Shown here piece after piece: positions 37,721 to 49,991 of a DNA stretch of 64,000 nt (its first letter is position 1; each line of letters begins with the position of its first letter). Both the position numbers and the translations under genes were made by a program. Source of the DNA: Billgrantia antri (GTDB lineage: Bacteria; Pseudomonadota; Gammaproteobacteria; Pseudomonadales; Halomonadaceae); assembly GCF_019430905.1 (NCBI RefSeq), contig NZ_JAHYCA010000001.1, positions 729,095-793,094 of the forward strand, given 5' to 3'. The notes below the pieces were generated by a model, which saw only the letters and a program-made list of their open reading frames with translations, did no database searches and had not been told where the DNA came from.

Positions 37721-38359
37721 ATGTTCCTGAGTCGTTCGTTGTCCTTCGTCCTACCTCGCCGCCGCTGGCACCTGCTTGCCCCGCTCAGCCTGGCCATGCT
37801 GCTCGGCGGCTGCCTGGCCCTGCCCCAGACCGGGCTGTTCGCCTTTCGCCTGGCCGTGACCTCGCTCGGCATCGAGGATGTCCGCATCGGCCCCTACTCG
37901 ATCCGGGCCGGCCTCGACACCAGCGACATCGCCTCGCTGGTGGCTTCGTCCCTGGGCATGGGCAGCCTGCCGGTGCAGGCGACCGTGGCCATGGGCCTGT
38001 CACTGCCCGTCGGCATGCCAGCGGTGGAAATGTCGGGGTTTCGCTGGACCCTGGACGTTCCCGGCGCCGAGCCGGTCAGCGGCAACTACCAGCAGGACGT
38101 GACCCTGACCTCCCGCGACGACACCAAGCTGCGCCTGCCCGTGGCCTTCGACGTGCTGGCCACCGACAGCAAGCGCCTGGCCCCCATGGTGGAACTCGCC
38201 ACCCAACTGGCCAGCCAGGGCGAGCTCCCCGCCGGCAGTGAGCTGGCCATCACTCCGGGCAACCTGCGAGGCCTCGGCGTAACGCTGCCGGCCGGGCTGT
38301 GGACGCCGACCCTGCGCTTCGCCGTGGGCCAGGATGGCGAGCTGACTCCGCAGCGTTGA
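37721..38359 (+). CDS. Hypothetical lipoprotein with an LEA14-like beta domain
   Basis: This 212-residue protein has a signal peptide ending in lipobox LLGGC (Cys31). The rest is beta-rich and hydrophobic in alternation, resembling WHy/LEA14-type or DUF1439-like lipoproteins, but the family is uncertain. ATG 37721 follows AGGAGG. Its stop codon touches the stop codon of the convergent DUF815 gene (TGATCA), leaving no intergenic space. Confidence 0.6.
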   Translation: MFLSRSLSFVLPRRRWHLLAPLSLAMLLGGCLALPQTGLFAFRLAVTSLGIEDVRIGPYSIRAGLDTSDIASLVASSLGMGSLPVQATVAMGLSLPVGMPAVEMSGFRWTLDVPGAEPVSGNYQQDVTLTSRDDTKLRLPVAFDVLATDSKRLAPMVELATQLASQGELPAGSELAITPGNLRGLGVTLPAGLWTPTLRFAVGQDGELTPQR

Positions 38360-39229
38360 TCACACCGACTCGTGCAGTCGTCGGCGACCGACCCACTGGC
38401 AGGCGAACTGCCAGGCGCCGCGGCCGCTACGGCCACCGCGCAACGTGGCGTAGCGGATCGCCTCGGCGCGCGCCTCGGCATTCCAGTCCCGCTCGCCGCC
38501 CAGTTGCGTCACCCAGTGGCAGCAGGCTTCGAGATAGGTGTCCTGGTTGAAGGGGTAGAAGCCGAGCCATAGGCCGAAGCGGTCGGAGAGCGAGATCTTC
38601 TCCTCCACCGCATCGCCATGGTGAAGCTCTTCCCCGACCAGCTGCGTGTCGGCATTGTCGGCCAGCGACTCGGGTAGCAGGTGGCGGCGGTTCGAGGTGG
38701 CGTAGAGCAGCACGTTGGGCGGCGGGCCGGTCAGGGCACCGTCGAGCACGCTCTTGAGCGCCTTGTAGGCGTCGTCATGGCCCTCGAAGGAGAGGTCGTC
38801 GCAGTAGACCACGAAGCGATGCGGCTGCCGGCGCAGCTGCTCGACCAGCATGGGCAGGCCGGCCAGATCGTGACGATCGACCTGCACCAGGCGCAGCCCC
38901 TCCGGCGACAGGCTGTTGAGCAGTGCACGGATCAGCGACGACTTGCCGCTGCCCCGCGAGCCCCACAGCAGGGCATGGTTGGCCGGCCACCCCTGCAGGA
39001 AGGCGCGGGTATTGTCGACCAGAGCCAGCTTCTGGCGCTCGATACCCAGCAGGTCGTCGAGCGACAGGGCATCGCGAGGCGGCACCGGCAGCAGGCGGCC
39101 GCCCAGTACGTGGCGCTGCCACAGCGCGGCCACGTCGCGCTCCCAGTCGACCTCCTGCGGCGCCGGGGGCAGCCAGTGCTCCACGTGATCCAGCAGGCGG
39201 CTAAGGCGGCGGCTCAGCTCGGCATCCAT
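38360..39229 (-). CDS. DUF815 AAA+ ATPase
   Basis: This 289-residue DUF815 ATPase has Walker A GSRGSGKSS at 90-98 and Walker B-like VVYCDDLSF near 139-147. ATG 39229 is chosen because AAGGAG lies six bases upstream. Arg-rich C-terminal helices resemble the AAA+ lid. The cellular role is not established; the family is widespread in Proteobacteria. Convergent with the lipoprotein gene. Confidence 0.85.
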   Translation of the reverse strand: MDAELSRRLSRLLDHVEHWLPPAPQEVDWERDVAALWQRHVLGGRLLPVPPRDALSLDDLLGIERQKLALVDNTRAFLQGWPANHALLWGSRGSGKSSLIRALLNSLSPEGLRLVQVDRHDLAGLPMLVEQLRRQPHRFVVYCDDLSFEGHDDAYKALKSVLDGALTGPPPNVLLYATSNRRHLLPESLADNADTQLVGEELHHGDAVEEKISLSDRFGLWLGFYPFNQDTYLEACCHWVTQLGGERDWNAEARAEAIRYATLRGGRSGRGAWQFACQWVGRRRLHESV

Positions 39230-39349
39230 CGACATCTCCTTGGGACTTTCACGGTTCACGGTTGACCTTGTTACGCTTCAGGGTATCTTGTGGCGAACCG
39301 TCACCCCCGTCCAGGGTCTCAAGGGATCTGAACGAACGAGGTATCGAAC

Positions 39350-40150
39350 ATGCGCTGGATTCGCTGTGCTGCCGTGGCCACCCTGGCCCTGACTCTTACC
39401 GCCTGCACCACCTCGCCAACCGGACGTCAGCAGCTCACGCTGATGTCGGATGAGCAGCTCAACCAGATGGGCCAGGAGGCCTTCGCCCAGTACCAGCAGG
39501 ACCTGCCCCCGGCCGGTCAGGCCCAGCAGCGCTACGCCCAATGCGTGGCCGAAGCCATCGTCGCCGTGCTGCCGGAGCGCGAGCGCAATCAGGAGTGGCA
39601 GATCCGCGTGTTCCAAGCGGAACAGGCCAACGCCTTTGCCCTGCCCGGCGGCTACATGGGCGTCAACACCGGCCTGCTCGACATTGCCGACAATCAGGAT
39701 CAGCTCGCCTCGGTGATCGGCCACGAGATCGGCCACGTACTGGCACGCCATGCCAACGAGCGTGTCTCGACCCAAACCTCGACCCAGCTCGCCCTGTCGG
39801 TGCTGTCCTCGGCGGCCGGTCTCGAGGGGCCGGGCGGCGAGCAGCTGATGGGGGCGCTGGGCCTCGGCGCTCAGTACGGCATTCTGCTGCCCTTCTCGCG
39901 CCGCCACGAGAGCGAGGCCGACGTGATCGGCCTGCGGCTGATGGCCGACGCCGGCTTCGACCCCCGGGCCAGCATCGCGCTGTGGGAAAACATGAGCGCC
40001 CAGGGCGGCGCCCGCCCGCCGGAGTGGATGTCCACTCACCCCAGCCACAGCGGGCGCATGCAGGGCCTGCAGGCCGAGATGGACAACGCCTTGGCCCGCT
40101 ATGAGCAGGCCCGTCAGGCTGGGCGGCAGCCAAATTGCCCGCGCCCCTAG
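39350..40150 (+). CDS. M48-family metallopeptidase lipoprotein (LoiP/YcaL-like)
   Basis: This 266-residue zinc protease has a lipobox LTAC (Cys19). The active site is H125-E-I-G-H129, with the third ligand Glu187 in ESEAD. Periplasmic M48 lipoproteins help quality control of outer-membrane proteins. The C-terminal STHPSHSGRM block is typical of this family. The neighbour downstream is an 86-residue membrane protein. Confidence 0.9.
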   Translation: MRWIRCAAVATLALTLTACTTSPTGRQQLTLMSDEQLNQMGQEAFAQYQQDLPPAGQAQQRYAQCVAEAIVAVLPERERNQEWQIRVFQAEQANAFALPGGYMGVNTGLLDIADNQDQLASVIGHEIGHVLARHANERVSTQTSTQLALSVLSSAAGLEGPGGEQLMGALGLGAQYGILLPFSRRHESEADVIGLRLMADAGFDPRASIALWENMSAQGGARPPEWMSTHPSHSGRMQGLQAEMDNALARYEQARQAGRQPNCPRP

Positions 40151-40160
40151 GGGAACACTG

Positions 40161-40421
40161 ATGCTGAGACTTGGCCTGCTGCTGTTGATCCTGCCCATCT
40201 TCGTGCTGATGGGGGTCTACTTCTGGGAGCTCAACGACGTGCGTGAATGCGCGCTGATCCAGGGGGGGCATTGGGACTATCTGGCCGGCGTATGCCGCGA
40301 GTCGCCTCAGCCCTTCGTGCCCTGGGTGGAACGCCATCCGTGGCTGGTCAACGGCGGCGTGCTGCTGTCGCTGGCCGGTGTGGTGATGTGCATGCTGGGG
40401 CTCTACGTCAAGCGCCGCTGA
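40161..40421 (+). CDS. Small two-helix membrane protein
   Basis: This 86-residue protein starts at ATG 40161, ten bases after the M48 stop. Two hydrophobic helices (about 4-23 and 60-82) flank a loop with two cysteines (RECALIQGG...GVCRES). It is likely an inner-membrane protein with a periplasmic loop disulfide. No family is recognised. It is in line with the M48 gene and ends three bases before the convergent aroE stop. Confidence 0.6.
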   Translation: MLRLGLLLLILPIFVLMGVYFWELNDVRECALIQGGHWDYLAGVCRESPQPFVPWVERHPWLVNGGVLLSLAGVVMCMLGLYVKRR

Positions 40422-40424
40422 CCC

Positions 40425-42226
<1,802 letters not shown>

Positions 42227-42784
42227 TCAGGCGCGCAGCACCCGACCGCTGCGCAGGTCGCGAATGGTGCTGGGACGGTCCAGCCCCCCCAGTTCACCTT
42301 CGACGATGGCATCGAGTTCGTCGCCGAAGATCGCGCGAACCTCGGCGGCGCTCATGGCCGAGGGCTCGCTGGCCCGATTGGCCGAGGTCGAGACGAGCGG
42401 TCCGCCGAATGCCCGGCACAGCGCCGCGACTCCGGGGTGGGCGCTGACCCGCAGCGCCACGCAATCGTGGGCACCGCGCACCAGCGCGTGGCTGCGGCCA
42501 TTGTGCGGCACCAGCCAGGTGTTGGGGCCCGGCCAGCTGGCGACCAGCGGAGCATGCAGCTCCGGCGCCAGGCCCTCGAGCCAGGGGCCGAACTGTTCGA
42601 TGGAGGCTGCCACCAGGATCAATCCCTTGGCCGGGTCGCGTTGCTTGAGCCGCAGCAGGCGGGCCACGGCCTCGTCATTGTCCGGGTCGCAGCCCAGTCC
42701 CCACACGCCCTCGGTGGGGTAGGCAATCACGCCGCCGCCACGCAGCGCGGCAACGGCGGCATCGAGCGATTCGGCCACGATCAT
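42227..42784 (-). CDS. tsaC: Threonylcarbamoyl-AMP synthase
   Basis: This 185-residue YrdC-fold enzyme makes threonylcarbamoyl-AMP for t6A37 of tRNAs. The start [15 protein letters not shown] and the KxR-S-x-N signature segments ([27 protein letters not shown]) are intact. It lies 63 bp before hemF and after dprA, on the same strand. Confidence 0.95.
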   Translation of the reverse strand: MIVAESLDAAVAALRGGGVIAYPTEGVWGLGCDPDNDEAVARLLRLKQRDPAKGLILVAASIEQFGPWLEGLAPELHAPLVASWPGPNTWLVPHNGRSHALVRGAHDCVALRVSAHPGVAALCRAFGGPLVSTSANRASEPSAMSAAEVRAIFGDELDAIVEGELGGLDRPSTIRDLRSGRVLRA

Positions 42785-42862
42785 GGTCTCCTGCAGGTGA
42801 TTCGGTACGCGACCGCCAGGGTGGCCAGGACGGTCGCGACGAGGGCCTCTATGCTAGCACGC

Positions 42863-43981
42863 CTAGGCGTTCTCAGGCAGACGCACCCAGCCCCCGGGCG
42901 CCTGGGCGGCACGCCCCTCGAGCTCGAGTTCCAGCAGCCGCCGCTGGCAATCGGGCACGGCCAGCCCGGTCAGGTTCACCAGTGCATCGAGCGGCGAGGG
43001 CGCGTCGCTGAGCCAGCGCAGCAGCGGATCGCCGCCACTGGCATCCGGTGTGCTGGCATCCGATGGCTTGCGCGGGGAATGGCACGACGCGGCCCAGTGG
43101 GTCAGTTCCTCGAGGATGTCATCGGTATGGCGCACCAGTACGGCGCCTTCGCGAATCAGCTTCAAGCAGCCCCTGGCCTGGGGGTTGTGGATCGAGCCGG
43201 GCAGCGCGAAGACTTCGCGATTCTGCTCGATGGCGAGCCGGGCACTGACCAGCGAGCCACTTTTCTCGGCAGCTTCGACCACCAGCACCCCCAGCGAAAT
43301 GCCGGTGACGATGCGGTTGCGGCGAGGAAAGAATCCCGCTCGCGCGGGCGTCCCGGGGGGATGCTCCGAGAGGATCAGTCCGCCCTGCTCGAGCAGTTGA
43401 TGATAGAGCCTGGCATGACGAGGCGGATAGATCACGTCAGCGCCACAGCCGAGCACCGCCACGCTGCGACCGCCGGCCTCCAGCGCCGCCTGCTGGGCTG
43501 CCCCGTCGACGCCCAGTGCCAAGCCGCTGACGACGCACCAGTCGCGGCTGGCCAGCTCGCGGCCGAAGGCGGCGGCATTGGTCAAGCCTTCACGGGTGGG
43601 GCGTCGCGAGCCGACGATGGCCAACTTGGGCGGCTGCAGCGCCGCCAGGTCGCCCAGCGCCCAGAGTACCGGCGGCGGGTCGCCGATCTGCTCGAGCAAG
43701 GTCGGCCAGGCGGGATGCCCGGGGTGCAGCAGCTCGCGTTCGGGCGCGGCGTCCAGCCAGGCCAGGTCTGCCTCTACCTTAGGGGCCAGTGGGCTGCGGC
43801 CCGGATGGTCGAGCCACAGCCGCAGCGCCAAGGACGCCTGACGCGGCAGGCATGCCAGCCACCCTTCGGGCCAGTCGGGCGCGGCCGCCACCATCTCGGC
43901 CAGCCTCGCCGTCCCCATACCCGGCAACTGAATCAGTGCCAGCCAGTCGCGCTGGCTCGGCCTGGAGCGCGCCTCACTCAC
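42863..43981 (-). CDS. dprA: DNA-processing protein DprA
   Basis: This 372-residue protein has an N-terminal SAM-like region, a central Rossmann-like domain with VGSRRPTREG and SGLALGVDGAAQQAALE, and a C-terminal winged domain (DALVNLTGLAVPDCQRRL). DprA loads RecA onto incoming single-stranded DNA in transformation. It starts at GTG 43981, overlapping the LysM stop by 4 bp. Confidence 0.95.
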   Translation of the reverse strand: MSEARSRPSQRDWLALIQLPGMGTARLAEMVAAAPDWPEGWLACLPRQASLALRLWLDHPGRSPLAPKVEADLAWLDAAPERELLHPGHPAWPTLLEQIGDPPPVLWALGDLAALQPPKLAIVGSRRPTREGLTNAAAFGRELASRDWCVVSGLALGVDGAAQQAALEAGGRSVAVLGCGADVIYPPRHARLYHQLLEQGGLILSEHPPGTPARAGFFPRRNRIVTGISLGVLVVEAAEKSGSLVSARLAIEQNREVFALPGSIHNPQARGCLKLIREGAVLVRHTDDILEELTHWAASCHSPRKPSDASTPDASGGDPLLRWLSDAPSPLDALVNLTGLAVPDCQRRLLELELEGRAAQAPGGWVRLPENA

Positions 43982-45081
43982 CGCTGCGCCACCCCCACCC
44001 CACGCCGGGGGTTGTAGAGACGATCGCCGACTTCCAGCGTCCGGGTTGCCTGCATCACCAGGCCATAGCTCATCTTCTCGTAGGGCCGGAATACCATGAC
44101 CAACCCGGCGTCCGTCCCGGGCAGGCGCAGCGACTCGCCGGTACGCGGGTCGACGACTCGCTCGCCCTGTTGCTCAACCTGCAGCACATGCCCCGTTTCA
44201 AGCCCGTCACGACGCCCCCGGTCCAGCGCCACCACCTGCAATCTGCCGATGAAACGCACGCCGCCCGGCACGGCAAGGATAGTGCCCTCGATATCTCGAT
44301 CCGGCGCGCGGGGCACGAATTCGCTGACCAGCTCGCGCTCCTCCAGCGGCAGCACGATATCCTCGTTGCGCACCTCCTGGCTGGCGGAGAGGACTTGCAT
44401 GAGCGCGATATCATCCTCGCTGCGCTCGGCCTGGGCACGTCCGATGCTGATCAACTCGAGGCCCAAGGCCTCGCCGCTGGCCGCATCGTGATAGCGCTCA
44501 CCGACACGGTAGATGCCGTAACGCTGTCCGCGCTGCAACTCGCCGCGGGCATAGATGCGGTCGCCGGCGCCGCTGATGATGCGCCGGTCGTTGCCGGCCA
44601 CCACGTAGGCCAACTCATCGAGCGTATCAGGATCGTCGACGACCCGGTGGTCACGCAGGAAGTGGCGTACGGTATCCAGCGGAATCGGTTCGATCGCTTC
44701 ACGCACTGGGACACGGCGCACCTCGGGCGAGAGCCGCACCACGTTCTGGCCACGCTCGAGGCCGAGGCACGGCCGGCCATTGCAGTCCTGCAGGGTGATC
44801 ACATCACCGGGGTAGATCAAATGCGGGTTGCGAATCTGCGGGTTGACCTGCCATACCTCCGGCCATTGCCAGGGGTGGCGCAGAAAACGCCCCGAGATGT
44901 CCCAAAGGGTATCGCCGCGCACCACCGTGTAACGCTCCGGCGCGTCACTACGCAGCCCATGCTCCCAGCTCAGCCCCTGGGCCTGGGCCAGCGTCGCCGC
45001 CAGCCATAGCGCTAGACCGCCCGCCCACGTTCGCCGCCACTTCGGCGGGCCGTCCTGCCGACGCTTCGCCTGTTCGTCCAT
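43978..45081 (-). CDS. LysM-domain exported protein
   Basis: This 367-residue protein has an N-terminal signal-like helix (about 18-35) and a LysM domain (YTVVRGDTLWDISGRFLRHP) at about 50-95 that binds peptidoglycan. The rest is a beta-rich region ending with VGDRLYNPRRG. It sits between def and dprA, as in many gammaproteobacteria, divergent from def. Role in the envelope is inferred. Confidence 0.88.
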   Translation of the reverse strand: MDEQAKRRQDGPPKWRRTWAGGLALWLAATLAQAQGLSWEHGLRSDAPERYTVVRGDTLWDISGRFLRHPWQWPEVWQVNPQIRNPHLIYPGDVITLQDCNGRPCLGLERGQNVVRLSPEVRRVPVREAIEPIPLDTVRHFLRDHRVVDDPDTLDELAYVVAGNDRRIISGAGDRIYARGELQRGQRYGIYRVGERYHDAASGEALGLELISIGRAQAERSEDDIALMQVLSASQEVRNEDIVLPLEERELVSEFVPRAPDRDIEGTILAVPGGVRFIGRLQVVALDRGRRDGLETGHVLQVEQQGERVVDPRTGESLRLPGTDAGLVMVFRPYEKMSYGLVMQATRTLEVGDRLYNPRRGVGVAQR

Positions 45082-45190
45082 CCCGTCCCCCTGCCTCGCC
45101 GCTACCGGCCCTCTGCGCGTCCACCCACGTCGGGAACCGGAGCACAGTGCGATAGTCCAATGCTATTGGAATGATAATGCATGCCAGCGG

Positions 45191-45219
45191 TTTCCCCCTG
45201 GCCTGCCGCCGCCTAGAAT
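45191..45219 (+). promoter_or_regulatory. Candidate def promoter
   Basis: TTTCCC (45191-45196) and TAGAAT (45214-45219) are 17 bp apart, 44 bp before the def start. The -35 box is weak. The same 181-bp gap also holds the LysM promoter and a small palindrome CCAATGCTATTGG near 45157. Confidence 0.4.
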
Positions 45220-45262
45220 AGGGGCAATTCCCGAATGACAGCATAACGGTGATTCCAACGCC

Positions 45263-45775
45263 ATGGCCAAATTGACGATCCTCGAATTTCCCGACGAGCG
45301 GCTGCGCACCAAGGCAGCGCCGGTCGAAGCGGTTGACGACGAGGTGCGCCGACTGGTCGACGACATGCTCGAGACCATGTACGACGCTTCCGGCATCGGC
45401 CTTGCCGCCACCCAGGTGGATGTGCACCGTCGCGTGATCGTGATGGACGTCAGCGACGACCGAGCCAACCCGCTGGTGCTGGTCAACCCCGAGTACGTTC
45501 CCATCGGCGAAGAGCGTGAACTGATGTCCGAGGGCTGCCTGTCGATTCCCGAGTACTATGCCGAAGTACCGCGGGCGCTCAAGGTTCACCTCAAGGCGCT
45601 GGACCGCGATGGCAAGCCCTACGAGCTCGAAGCCGACGGTCTGCTGGCGCACTGTATTCAGCATGAGTGCGATCACCTCGAGGGAGTGCTGTTCGTCGAT
45701 TACCTCTCGCCGCTCAAGCGCGACCGCGTGCTGAAGAAGATGCAAAAGCGCCACAAGCAGATGCAGACAGCCTGA
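45263..45775 (+). CDS. def: Peptide deformylase
   Basis: This 170-residue metalloprotease removes the formyl group from nascent proteins. All three motifs are intact: GIGLAATQ (about 43-50), EGCLS (about 88-92) and QHECDHLEG (about 131-139). It begins def-fmt-rsmB. A short hairpin follows the stop. Confidence 0.97.
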   Translation: MAKLTILEFPDERLRTKAAPVEAVDDEVRRLVDDMLETMYDASGIGLAATQVDVHRRVIVMDVSDDRANPLVLVNPEYVPIGEERELMSEGCLSIPEYYAEVPRALKVHLKALDRDGKPYELEADGLLAHCIQHECDHLEGVLFVDYLSPLKRDRVLKKMQKRHKQMQTA

Positions 45776-45789
45776 CCCCCGACTTACCC

Positions 45790-45818
45790 AAGGCCGACGT
45801 TTCGATGTCGGCCTTCGT
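45790..45818 (+). terminator. Hairpin between def and fmt
   Basis: AAGGCCGAC (45790-45798) pairs with GTCGGCCTT (45807-45815) around an eight-base loop; CGTCGTTT follows. It is a weak terminator or attenuator before fmt. Confidence 0.5.
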
Positions 45819-45876
45819 CGTTTGGGCCTGCCTCCGTTAAGATGAGGGGCAACCGTTCACAGGCAAGGCTCGATCC

Positions 45877-46863
45877 ATGTCCCGTTCCCTGCGCGTCATC
45901 TTCGCCGGCACCCCCGATTTCGCCGCCGCCAGCCTCGCTGCCCTGCTGCACAGCCGGCACTCGGTAGTGGCCGTCTACACTCAGCCCGACCGCCCGGCGG
46001 GCAGGGGCCGCAAGCTGACCGCCAGCCCGGTCAAGTCGCTGGCTGTCGCGCACGAGCTGCCGGTCCGCCAGCCCGAGACGCTCAAGCGCGACGATATCCA
46101 GGCCGAACTGGCCGACTTCGAGGCGGACGTCATGGTGGTGGTGGCCTACGGCCTGATCCTTCCCCAGGCCGTACTCGACATTCCCCGACTCGGATGCCTC
46201 AACGTCCATGCCTCGTTGCTGCCGCGCTGGCGCGGTGCCGCCCCGATCCAACGCGCCATCGAGGCGGGCGACAGCGAGAGCGGCGTCACCATCATGCAGA
46301 TGGACGCCGGGCTCGATACCGGCGACATGCTAATGGTGAGGCGCACGCCCATCACCCCGACCACCACCGGTGGCACGCTGCACGACACCCTGGCCACGCT
46401 CGGTGGCGAGGCGATGGTCGAGGTACTCGATGCCTTGGCCGGTGATGGGCTGACCGCCACACCCCAGCCCGAAGCAGGCGCCACCTACGCCGCCAAGCTC
46501 TCCAAGGCCGAGGCCGAACTCGACTTCACTCGCCCCGCCAGCGAACTCGCCGCCAGGGTGCGCGCCTTCAACCCCTGGCCGGTGGCCTGGTGCGCCTGCG
46601 GTGATGAGCGGCTGCGCCTGCTGATGGCCGAGGCGGACCGCCTCCACGAGGGCGAACGGGCCGTCATGCCAGGCACCCTGCTCAGCCCAGACGCCGACGC
46701 CCTGCGCATCGCCTGCGGCCCCCGCGGCGACGTCGTATTGCGGGTCACCCGCGCCCAGTTACCGGGGGGCAAGCCGCTGGCGGCACGTGACCTGCTCAAT
46801 GCGCGTGATGCGCGCCTGCAGGCCGGGCGCCACTTGGGTCGTGCGAATGAGGAGAGCCTCTGA
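45877..46863 (+). CDS. fmt: Methionyl-tRNA formyltransferase
   Basis: This 328-residue enzyme formylates initiator Met-tRNA. The formyl-transfer core has [21 protein letters not shown] and the catalytic Asp in [13 protein letters not shown]. The C-terminal OB-like domain follows. It shares one base with rsmB (TGATG), so both are translated together. Confidence 0.97.
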   Translation: MSRSLRVIFAGTPDFAAASLAALLHSRHSVVAVYTQPDRPAGRGRKLTASPVKSLAVAHELPVRQPETLKRDDIQAELADFEADVMVVVAYGLILPQAVLDIPRLGCLNVHASLLPRWRGAAPIQRAIEAGDSESGVTIMQMDAGLDTGDMLMVRRTPITPTTTGGTLHDTLATLGGEAMVEVLDALAGDGLTATPQPEAGATYAAKLSKAEAELDFTRPASELAARVRAFNPWPVAWCACGDERLRLLMAEADRLHEGERAVMPGTLLSPDADALRIACGPRGDVVLRVTRAQLPGGKPLAARDLLNARDARLQAGRHLGRANEESL

Positions 46864-48212
46864 TGCATCGCTCCACTCCCTCCACCCGCGCCGGCAAGAG
46901 CGTCCAGGACGGCGGCCAGGCGGTACGCGCCAGCGCCGCCCGCGCCTTGGTTCCCGTCATCACCGGCAAGGGCTCGCTGAACGAGCTGGACGATCACCAA
47001 GTGGTAATACGCGATCGGGCCCTGTTCAGAGCGATGTGCTACGGCGTGTGCCGCACGCTGCCGCGTCTCGAGGCGCTGGCCGAGCAACTGCTGAAAGCCC
47101 CTTTCAAGGCGCGTGATGCCGACATCCAGGCGCTGCTGCTGCTGGGTATCTTTCAATTGCTCTACCTGCGCATTCCGGCACATGCCGCAGTGGGCGAAAC
47201 CGCCGGTGCCGCGCGCCAGCTGGGCAAGGAGTGGGCAACCCGGGTGCTCAACGGCTGCCTGCGCCGGCTGACCCGGGAATCCGCGGCGCTGCAAGCCGAG
47301 GTCGACAAGGATCCCGCAGTGGCGCTGCTGCACCCGCGCTGGCTGCTCAAGGCGCTGCGCCAGGCCTGGCCCGACGACTGGCGCGCCGTTGCCGAGGCCA
47401 ACAATCAGCCCGGTCCCATGACGCTGCGTATCAATCGTCGTCACGGCGATCGCGAGGCCTACCTGGCGAAGCTGCTCGAGAGCGGCATCGAGGCCCGGCT
47501 GTGCACGCACTCGCCCGACGGCCTGACGCTGGACAAGCCCTGCGACGTGCAGGCGCTGCCCGGCTTTGCCGAGGGCGACGTCAGCGTGCAGGACGAGGCC
47601 GCCCAGCTCGCCGCTGAGCTGCTTGGACCGGCACTGGCGCCGCGCCCCGGCGGTCGCGTGCTGGACGCCTGCTGTGCACCCGGCGGCAAGACCGCCCACC
47701 TGCTCGAGCTGTTCGATATCGAACTGCTGGCGCTCGACAGCGATGCCGTGCGCCTGGCCCGGGTCGAGGAGACGCTCGAGCGTCTTGGCCTGTCGGCCAC
47801 GCTGGTGCATGCCGACGCCACGCAGCGCGACTGGTGGGACGGCACGCTGTTCGACGCCATCCTCCTCGACGCGCCCTGCTCGGGCACCGGCGTCATTCGT
47901 CGCCATCCTGACATCAAGCGTTTGCGGCGTCCCGCCGACATCCCCAGGCTGGCCGAACTGCAGGCGCGCCTGCTCGACAACCTTTGGCCGCTGCTGCGCC
48001 CGGGCGGGGCGCTGCTCTACGCCACCTGCTCCGTGCTGCGCGAGGAAAACGATCTGCAGGTACGCGCCTTCCTCGAGCGCACCCCCGATGCCGAAGCCAC
48101 TACCCCCGGGGAAGTCAGCTGGGGCCAGGTGGCCGGCGCCGGGCGCCAGCTCCTGCCGCAGCCCGACAGCCATGACGGATTCTTTTATGCCAGACTGAGA
48201 AAGCGGGGTTGA
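46863..48212 (+). CDS. rsmB: 16S rRNA (cytosine-967-C5) methyltransferase
   Basis: This 449-residue enzyme has an N-terminal NusB-like RNA-binding domain (about 20-150) and a C-terminal methyltransferase domain with [17 protein letters not shown] (SAM binding), [17 protein letters not shown] and YATCSV, which carries the catalytic cysteine. It methylates C967 of 16S rRNA. The start overlaps fmt. Confidence 0.96.
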   Translation: MHRSTPSTRAGKSVQDGGQAVRASAARALVPVITGKGSLNELDDHQVVIRDRALFRAMCYGVCRTLPRLEALAEQLLKAPFKARDADIQALLLLGIFQLLYLRIPAHAAVGETAGAARQLGKEWATRVLNGCLRRLTRESAALQAEVDKDPAVALLHPRWLLKALRQAWPDDWRAVAEANNQPGPMTLRINRRHGDREAYLAKLLESGIEARLCTHSPDGLTLDKPCDVQALPGFAEGDVSVQDEAAQLAAELLGPALAPRPGGRVLDACCAPGGKTAHLLELFDIELLALDSDAVRLARVEETLERLGLSATLVHADATQRDWWDGTLFDAILLDAPCSGTGVIRRHPDIKRLRRPADIPRLAELQARLLDNLWPLLRPGGALLYATCSVLREENDLQVRAFLERTPDAEATTPGEVSWGQVAGAGRQLLPQPDSHDGFFYARLRKRG

Positions 48213-48254
48213 ACCGGCCCCACCATCGTTCGTTCACTTGAGCAAGGAGCCCCT

Positions 48255-48461
48255 ATGAGCGATCACGTCTACAAGCATATCGAACTGACCGGCTCTTCGG
48301 AGAAGAGCATCGAGGACGCTATCCAGCGTGCGCTCGACAAGGCCTCGCAATCCCTCCACGGCATGCGCTGGTTCGAGGTCGTGGACACCCGCGGCCACAT
48401 CGAGAACGGTCGCGTCGGCCATTGGCAGGTCACGCTCAAGGTGGGCTTCACCCTGGATTGA
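48255..48461 (+). CDS. Dodecin-family flavin-binding protein
   Basis: This 68-residue protein matches dodecin ([41 protein letters not shown]). Dodecins form 12-mers that store or sequester flavins or CoA. GGAGCC precedes the ATG. It lies between rsmB and trkA. Confidence 0.92.
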   Translation: MSDHVYKHIELTGSSEKSIEDAIQRALDKASQSLHGMRWFEVVDTRGHIENGRVGHWQVTLKVGFTLD

Positions 48462-48524
48462 CGACGCCCGTTACCACACGAACCTGTTACATCACCTGCG
48501 GCTGGTTTATGCTAGCCACGAATG

Positions 48525-48549
48525 CTGCGACGCCATAACGGCGTCGCAG
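48525..48549. repeat. 10-bp hairpin upstream of trkA
   Basis: CTGCGACGCC (48525-48534) pairs perfectly with GGCGTCGCAG (48540-48549) around ATAAC, ending 25 bp before the trkA start. No T run follows, so a terminator for dodecin or a structured trkA leader are both possible. Confidence 0.6.
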
Positions 48550-48574
48550 AGTCGTTTGACGGGCCTGATTGCAT

Positions 48575-49948
48575 ATGAAGATCATCATTCTGGGCGCCGG
48601 CCAGGTCGGCGGCACGCTGGCCGAACACCTGGCCCGCGAGGAGAATGACATCACGGTGGTGGATACCGACGGCGAGCGGCTGCGAGAGCTGCATACCCGA
48701 CTCGACATCCGCACCGTGGTCGGTCCCGGCTCCTACCCGGTGGTACTGCGCCAGGCTGGCTGCGAAGACGCCGACATGCTGATCGCGGTGACCAGTCAGG
48801 ACGAAGTCAACATGATTGCCTGCCAGGTCGCCCATACGCTGTTCCGCACTCCGACCAAGATCGCCCGGGTCCGCGCCACCGCCTACCTCACTCGCAAGGG
48901 GCTGTTCGCCCACGAAGCGGTGCCCATCGACGTACTGATCAGCCCCGAACAGGTGGTCACCGATCATATCCGCCGCCTGATCGAGCATCCCGGCGCTCTG
49001 CAGGTGCTCGAGTTCGCCGGCGGTCTGGTACAGCTGGTGGCAGTCAAGGCCTACTACGGCGGGCCGCTGGTGGGCCAGGACCTCGGTTTTCTGCGCCGCC
49101 ACATGCCCAGCGTCGACACCCGCGTAGCGGCCATATACCGGCGCAACCGGCCGATCATTCCCCGGGGCGACACCGTGATCGAGGCCGACGACGAGGTGTT
49201 CTTCATTGCCGCCCGGCGCGACATCCGCGCGGTGATGAGCGAATTGCGCCGTGTCGATCGCGACTTCCGCCGGGTGATGATCGCCGGCGGCGGCAACATC
49301 GGCGAGCGGCTCGCCGAGCATCTCGAGCACAGCCATCAGGTCAAGATCATCGAGCACGGCCTGGAGCGCTGCACCACCCTCTCGGAGCGGCTCAATCGCA
49401 CCGTGGTTCTGCACGGCAGTGCCACCAACAAGCGCCTGCTGGAAGAAGAGAACATCGAAGACTGCGACATCTTCTGCGCCCTGACCAACGACGATGAGGT
49501 CAACATCATGTCGTCGATGCTGGCCAAGCGCATGGGGGCCAAGAAGGTGTTGACCCTGATCAACAATGCCGCCTATGTCGACCTGGTCCAGGGCGGCGAG
49601 ATCGACATCGCCATCTCGCCGCAGCAGGCCACCATCGGCAGCCTGCTGACCCACGTGCGCCGTGGCGACATCGTCAACGTACACTCGCTGCGCCGAGGTG
49701 CGGCGGAAGCGATCGAGGCCATCGCCCACGGCGATAACCAGTCCTCCAAGGTGGTGGGCCGTGCCATTGGCGAGATCGACCTGCCCCGCGGCACCACCAT
49801 CGGCGCCATAGTCCGCGGCAAGGAGGTGCTCATCGCCCACGACGACGTGGTGGTGGAGTCCGGCGACCACCTGATCCTGTTCGTGATCGACAAGCGCCGC
49901 ATCCGCGACGTCGAGCGTTTGTTCCAGGTCGGGCTGACGTTCTTCTGA
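48575..49948 (+). CDS. trkA: Trk potassium uptake protein TrkA
   Basis: This 457-residue cytosolic regulator of potassium uptake has two RCK units, each with a Rossmann NAD-binding motif: [13 protein letters not shown] near 8-20 and [13 protein letters not shown] near 237-249. TrkA_C domains follow each. ATG 48575 is taken instead of a TTG two codons upstream. With trkH downstream it builds the main potassium uptake system, central to osmoadaptation in halophiles. Confidence 0.96.
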   Translation: MKIIILGAGQVGGTLAEHLAREENDITVVDTDGERLRELHTRLDIRTVVGPGSYPVVLRQAGCEDADMLIAVTSQDEVNMIACQVAHTLFRTPTKIARVRATAYLTRKGLFAHEAVPIDVLISPEQVVTDHIRRLIEHPGALQVLEFAGGLVQLVAVKAYYGGPLVGQDLGFLRRHMPSVDTRVAAIYRRNRPIIPRGDTVIEADDEVFFIAARRDIRAVMSELRRVDRDFRRVMIAGGGNIGERLAEHLEHSHQVKIIEHGLERCTTLSERLNRTVVLHGSATNKRLLEEENIEDCDIFCALTNDDEVNIMSSMLAKRMGAKKVLTLINNAAYVDLVQGGEIDIAISPQQATIGSLLTHVRRGDIVNVHSLRRGAAEAIEAIAHGDNQSSKVVGRAIGEIDLPRGTTIGAIVRGKEVLIAHDDVVVESGDHLILFVIDKRRIRDVERLFQVGLTFF

Positions 49949-49991
49949 TGGCCGCCATGACGACACTCCGCGACGCCGGGAGCGCCGCCCG

